NCBI GenBank assembly: GCA_903820955.1
Contig: CAIJJH010000155.1
Location: 1 to 7,504, forward strand
DNA from: an uncultured Micrococcales bacterium
Lineage (GTDB): Bacteria; Actinomycetota; Actinomycetes; Actinomycetales; Microbacteriaceae
DNA length: 7,504 nt
Direction of reading: 5' to 3'
The position numbers and the translations under genes were made by a program. The notes beneath the pieces are model-generated. The model saw only the letters and a program-made list of their open reading frames with translations, ran no database searches and had not been told where the DNA came from. Positions 7,182-7,504 of this stretch are shown one piece after another; positions within the stretch are counted from its first letter, which is position 1; each line of letters begins with the position of its first letter.

Positions 7182-7504
7182 TGGAGCAACATAGCCACGG
7201 AGCCGGCATTCCGCTCCAGATACGTTCAGAACGCCCAAAGTCAAACAAAGTCGCCGACTTCGCGCCGATCACCATTCGGGACGAACAATGGCGTTACCTG
7301 CCGGTTGAGCGCCTCAAAGGCCTTGACGCCGATGACTTGAGTGAATACCTGGGCGACCTGCAGTTTGATGGTGCAACCGCAATCACCAGCGAGTGGATTG
7401 GCAACGACCACCCGCTGTTTGGCTCAGCTGGCATCCCGGAGGATCGCACCTCGGCGGCAGCCTGGGAGTCAACCGACGCAGCCTACCTGATCACTGTTCC
7501 TACC
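7181..7504 (+). CDS. sufD: Fe-S cluster assembly protein SufD, N-terminal part (runs off right edge)
   Basis: SufD pairs with SufB in the SufBCD scaffold and helps iron entry. The frame opens at GTG 7181-7183, whose first G is the last base of the sufB TAG stop, and stays open for 108 codons to the edge. GGAAGGGG at 7163-7170, inside the end of sufB, is 10 bases upstream as a ribosome site. The visible sequence begins MEQHSHGAG and has WRYLPVERLKGL at about 37-48, a pattern common near the SufD N-terminus. The diagnostic core, including the conserved C-terminal His that faces the SufB Cys, lies outside the window, so the call rests on position after sufB plus this N-terminal match. Likely next genes are sufC and sufS, but that is expectation only. 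Confidence 0.85.
   Translation, partial: MEQHSHGAGIPLQIRSERPKSNKVADFAPITIRDEQWRYLPVERLKGLDADDLSEYLGDLQFDGATAITSEWIGNDHPLFGSAGIPEDRTSAAAWESTDAAYLITVPT

Overview
The window looks like part of an actinobacterial chromosome, most likely from a low-to-medium GC member such as a Microbacteriaceae-like freshwater or marine lineage. The evidence is the block tal-tkt / ctaB / ctaA / sufB-sufD, a neighbourhood known across Actinobacteria. Frequent TTG and GTG starts, tight spacing, moderate GC and actinobacterial-style protein sequences fit as well. The genus-level placement is inference. I saw no mobile elements, tRNA or rRNA genes, CRISPR arrays or long repeats.

Layout. At the left, on the minus strand, transketolase (tkt, TTG start) is followed after 20 bases by the start of transaldolase (tal), which runs off the left edge. 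This is the non-oxidative pentose phosphate operon. A 163-base divergent spacer separates tkt from ctaB (protoheme IX farnesyltransferase, heme O synthase) on the plus strand. ctaB ends tail-to-tail on a class I DNA photolyase gene (phr, minus strand), and their TAG stops overlap in one CTAG. phr follows ctaA (heme A synthase, minus strand) with no gap, so the two look like one ctaA-phr transcription unit. A second divergent spacer of about 150 bases, rich in dyad symmetry, separates ctaA from sufB and sufD (SufBCD Fe-S cluster scaffold) on the plus strand. sufD runs off the right edge.

Function. CtaB and CtaA act in sequence (heme B to heme O to heme A) to supply heme A to the aa3-type cytochrome oxidase. 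SufB and SufD are scaffold subunits for Fe-S cluster assembly. Tkt and Tal recycle sugar phosphates and support NADPH and precursor supply. Photolyase repairs UV lesions. The first three modules are commonly neighbours in Actinobacteria. The photolyase joined to ctaA, and the lack of a SufR-type regulator gene just upstream of sufB, are the less usual points.

I see no convincing undescribed system. The best leads are small: the dyad elements between ctaA and sufB, the zero-gap ctaA-phr junction, a tyrosine where E. coli photolyase has the outer tryptophan of its electron-transfer chain, and a probable leaderless ctaB mRNA.
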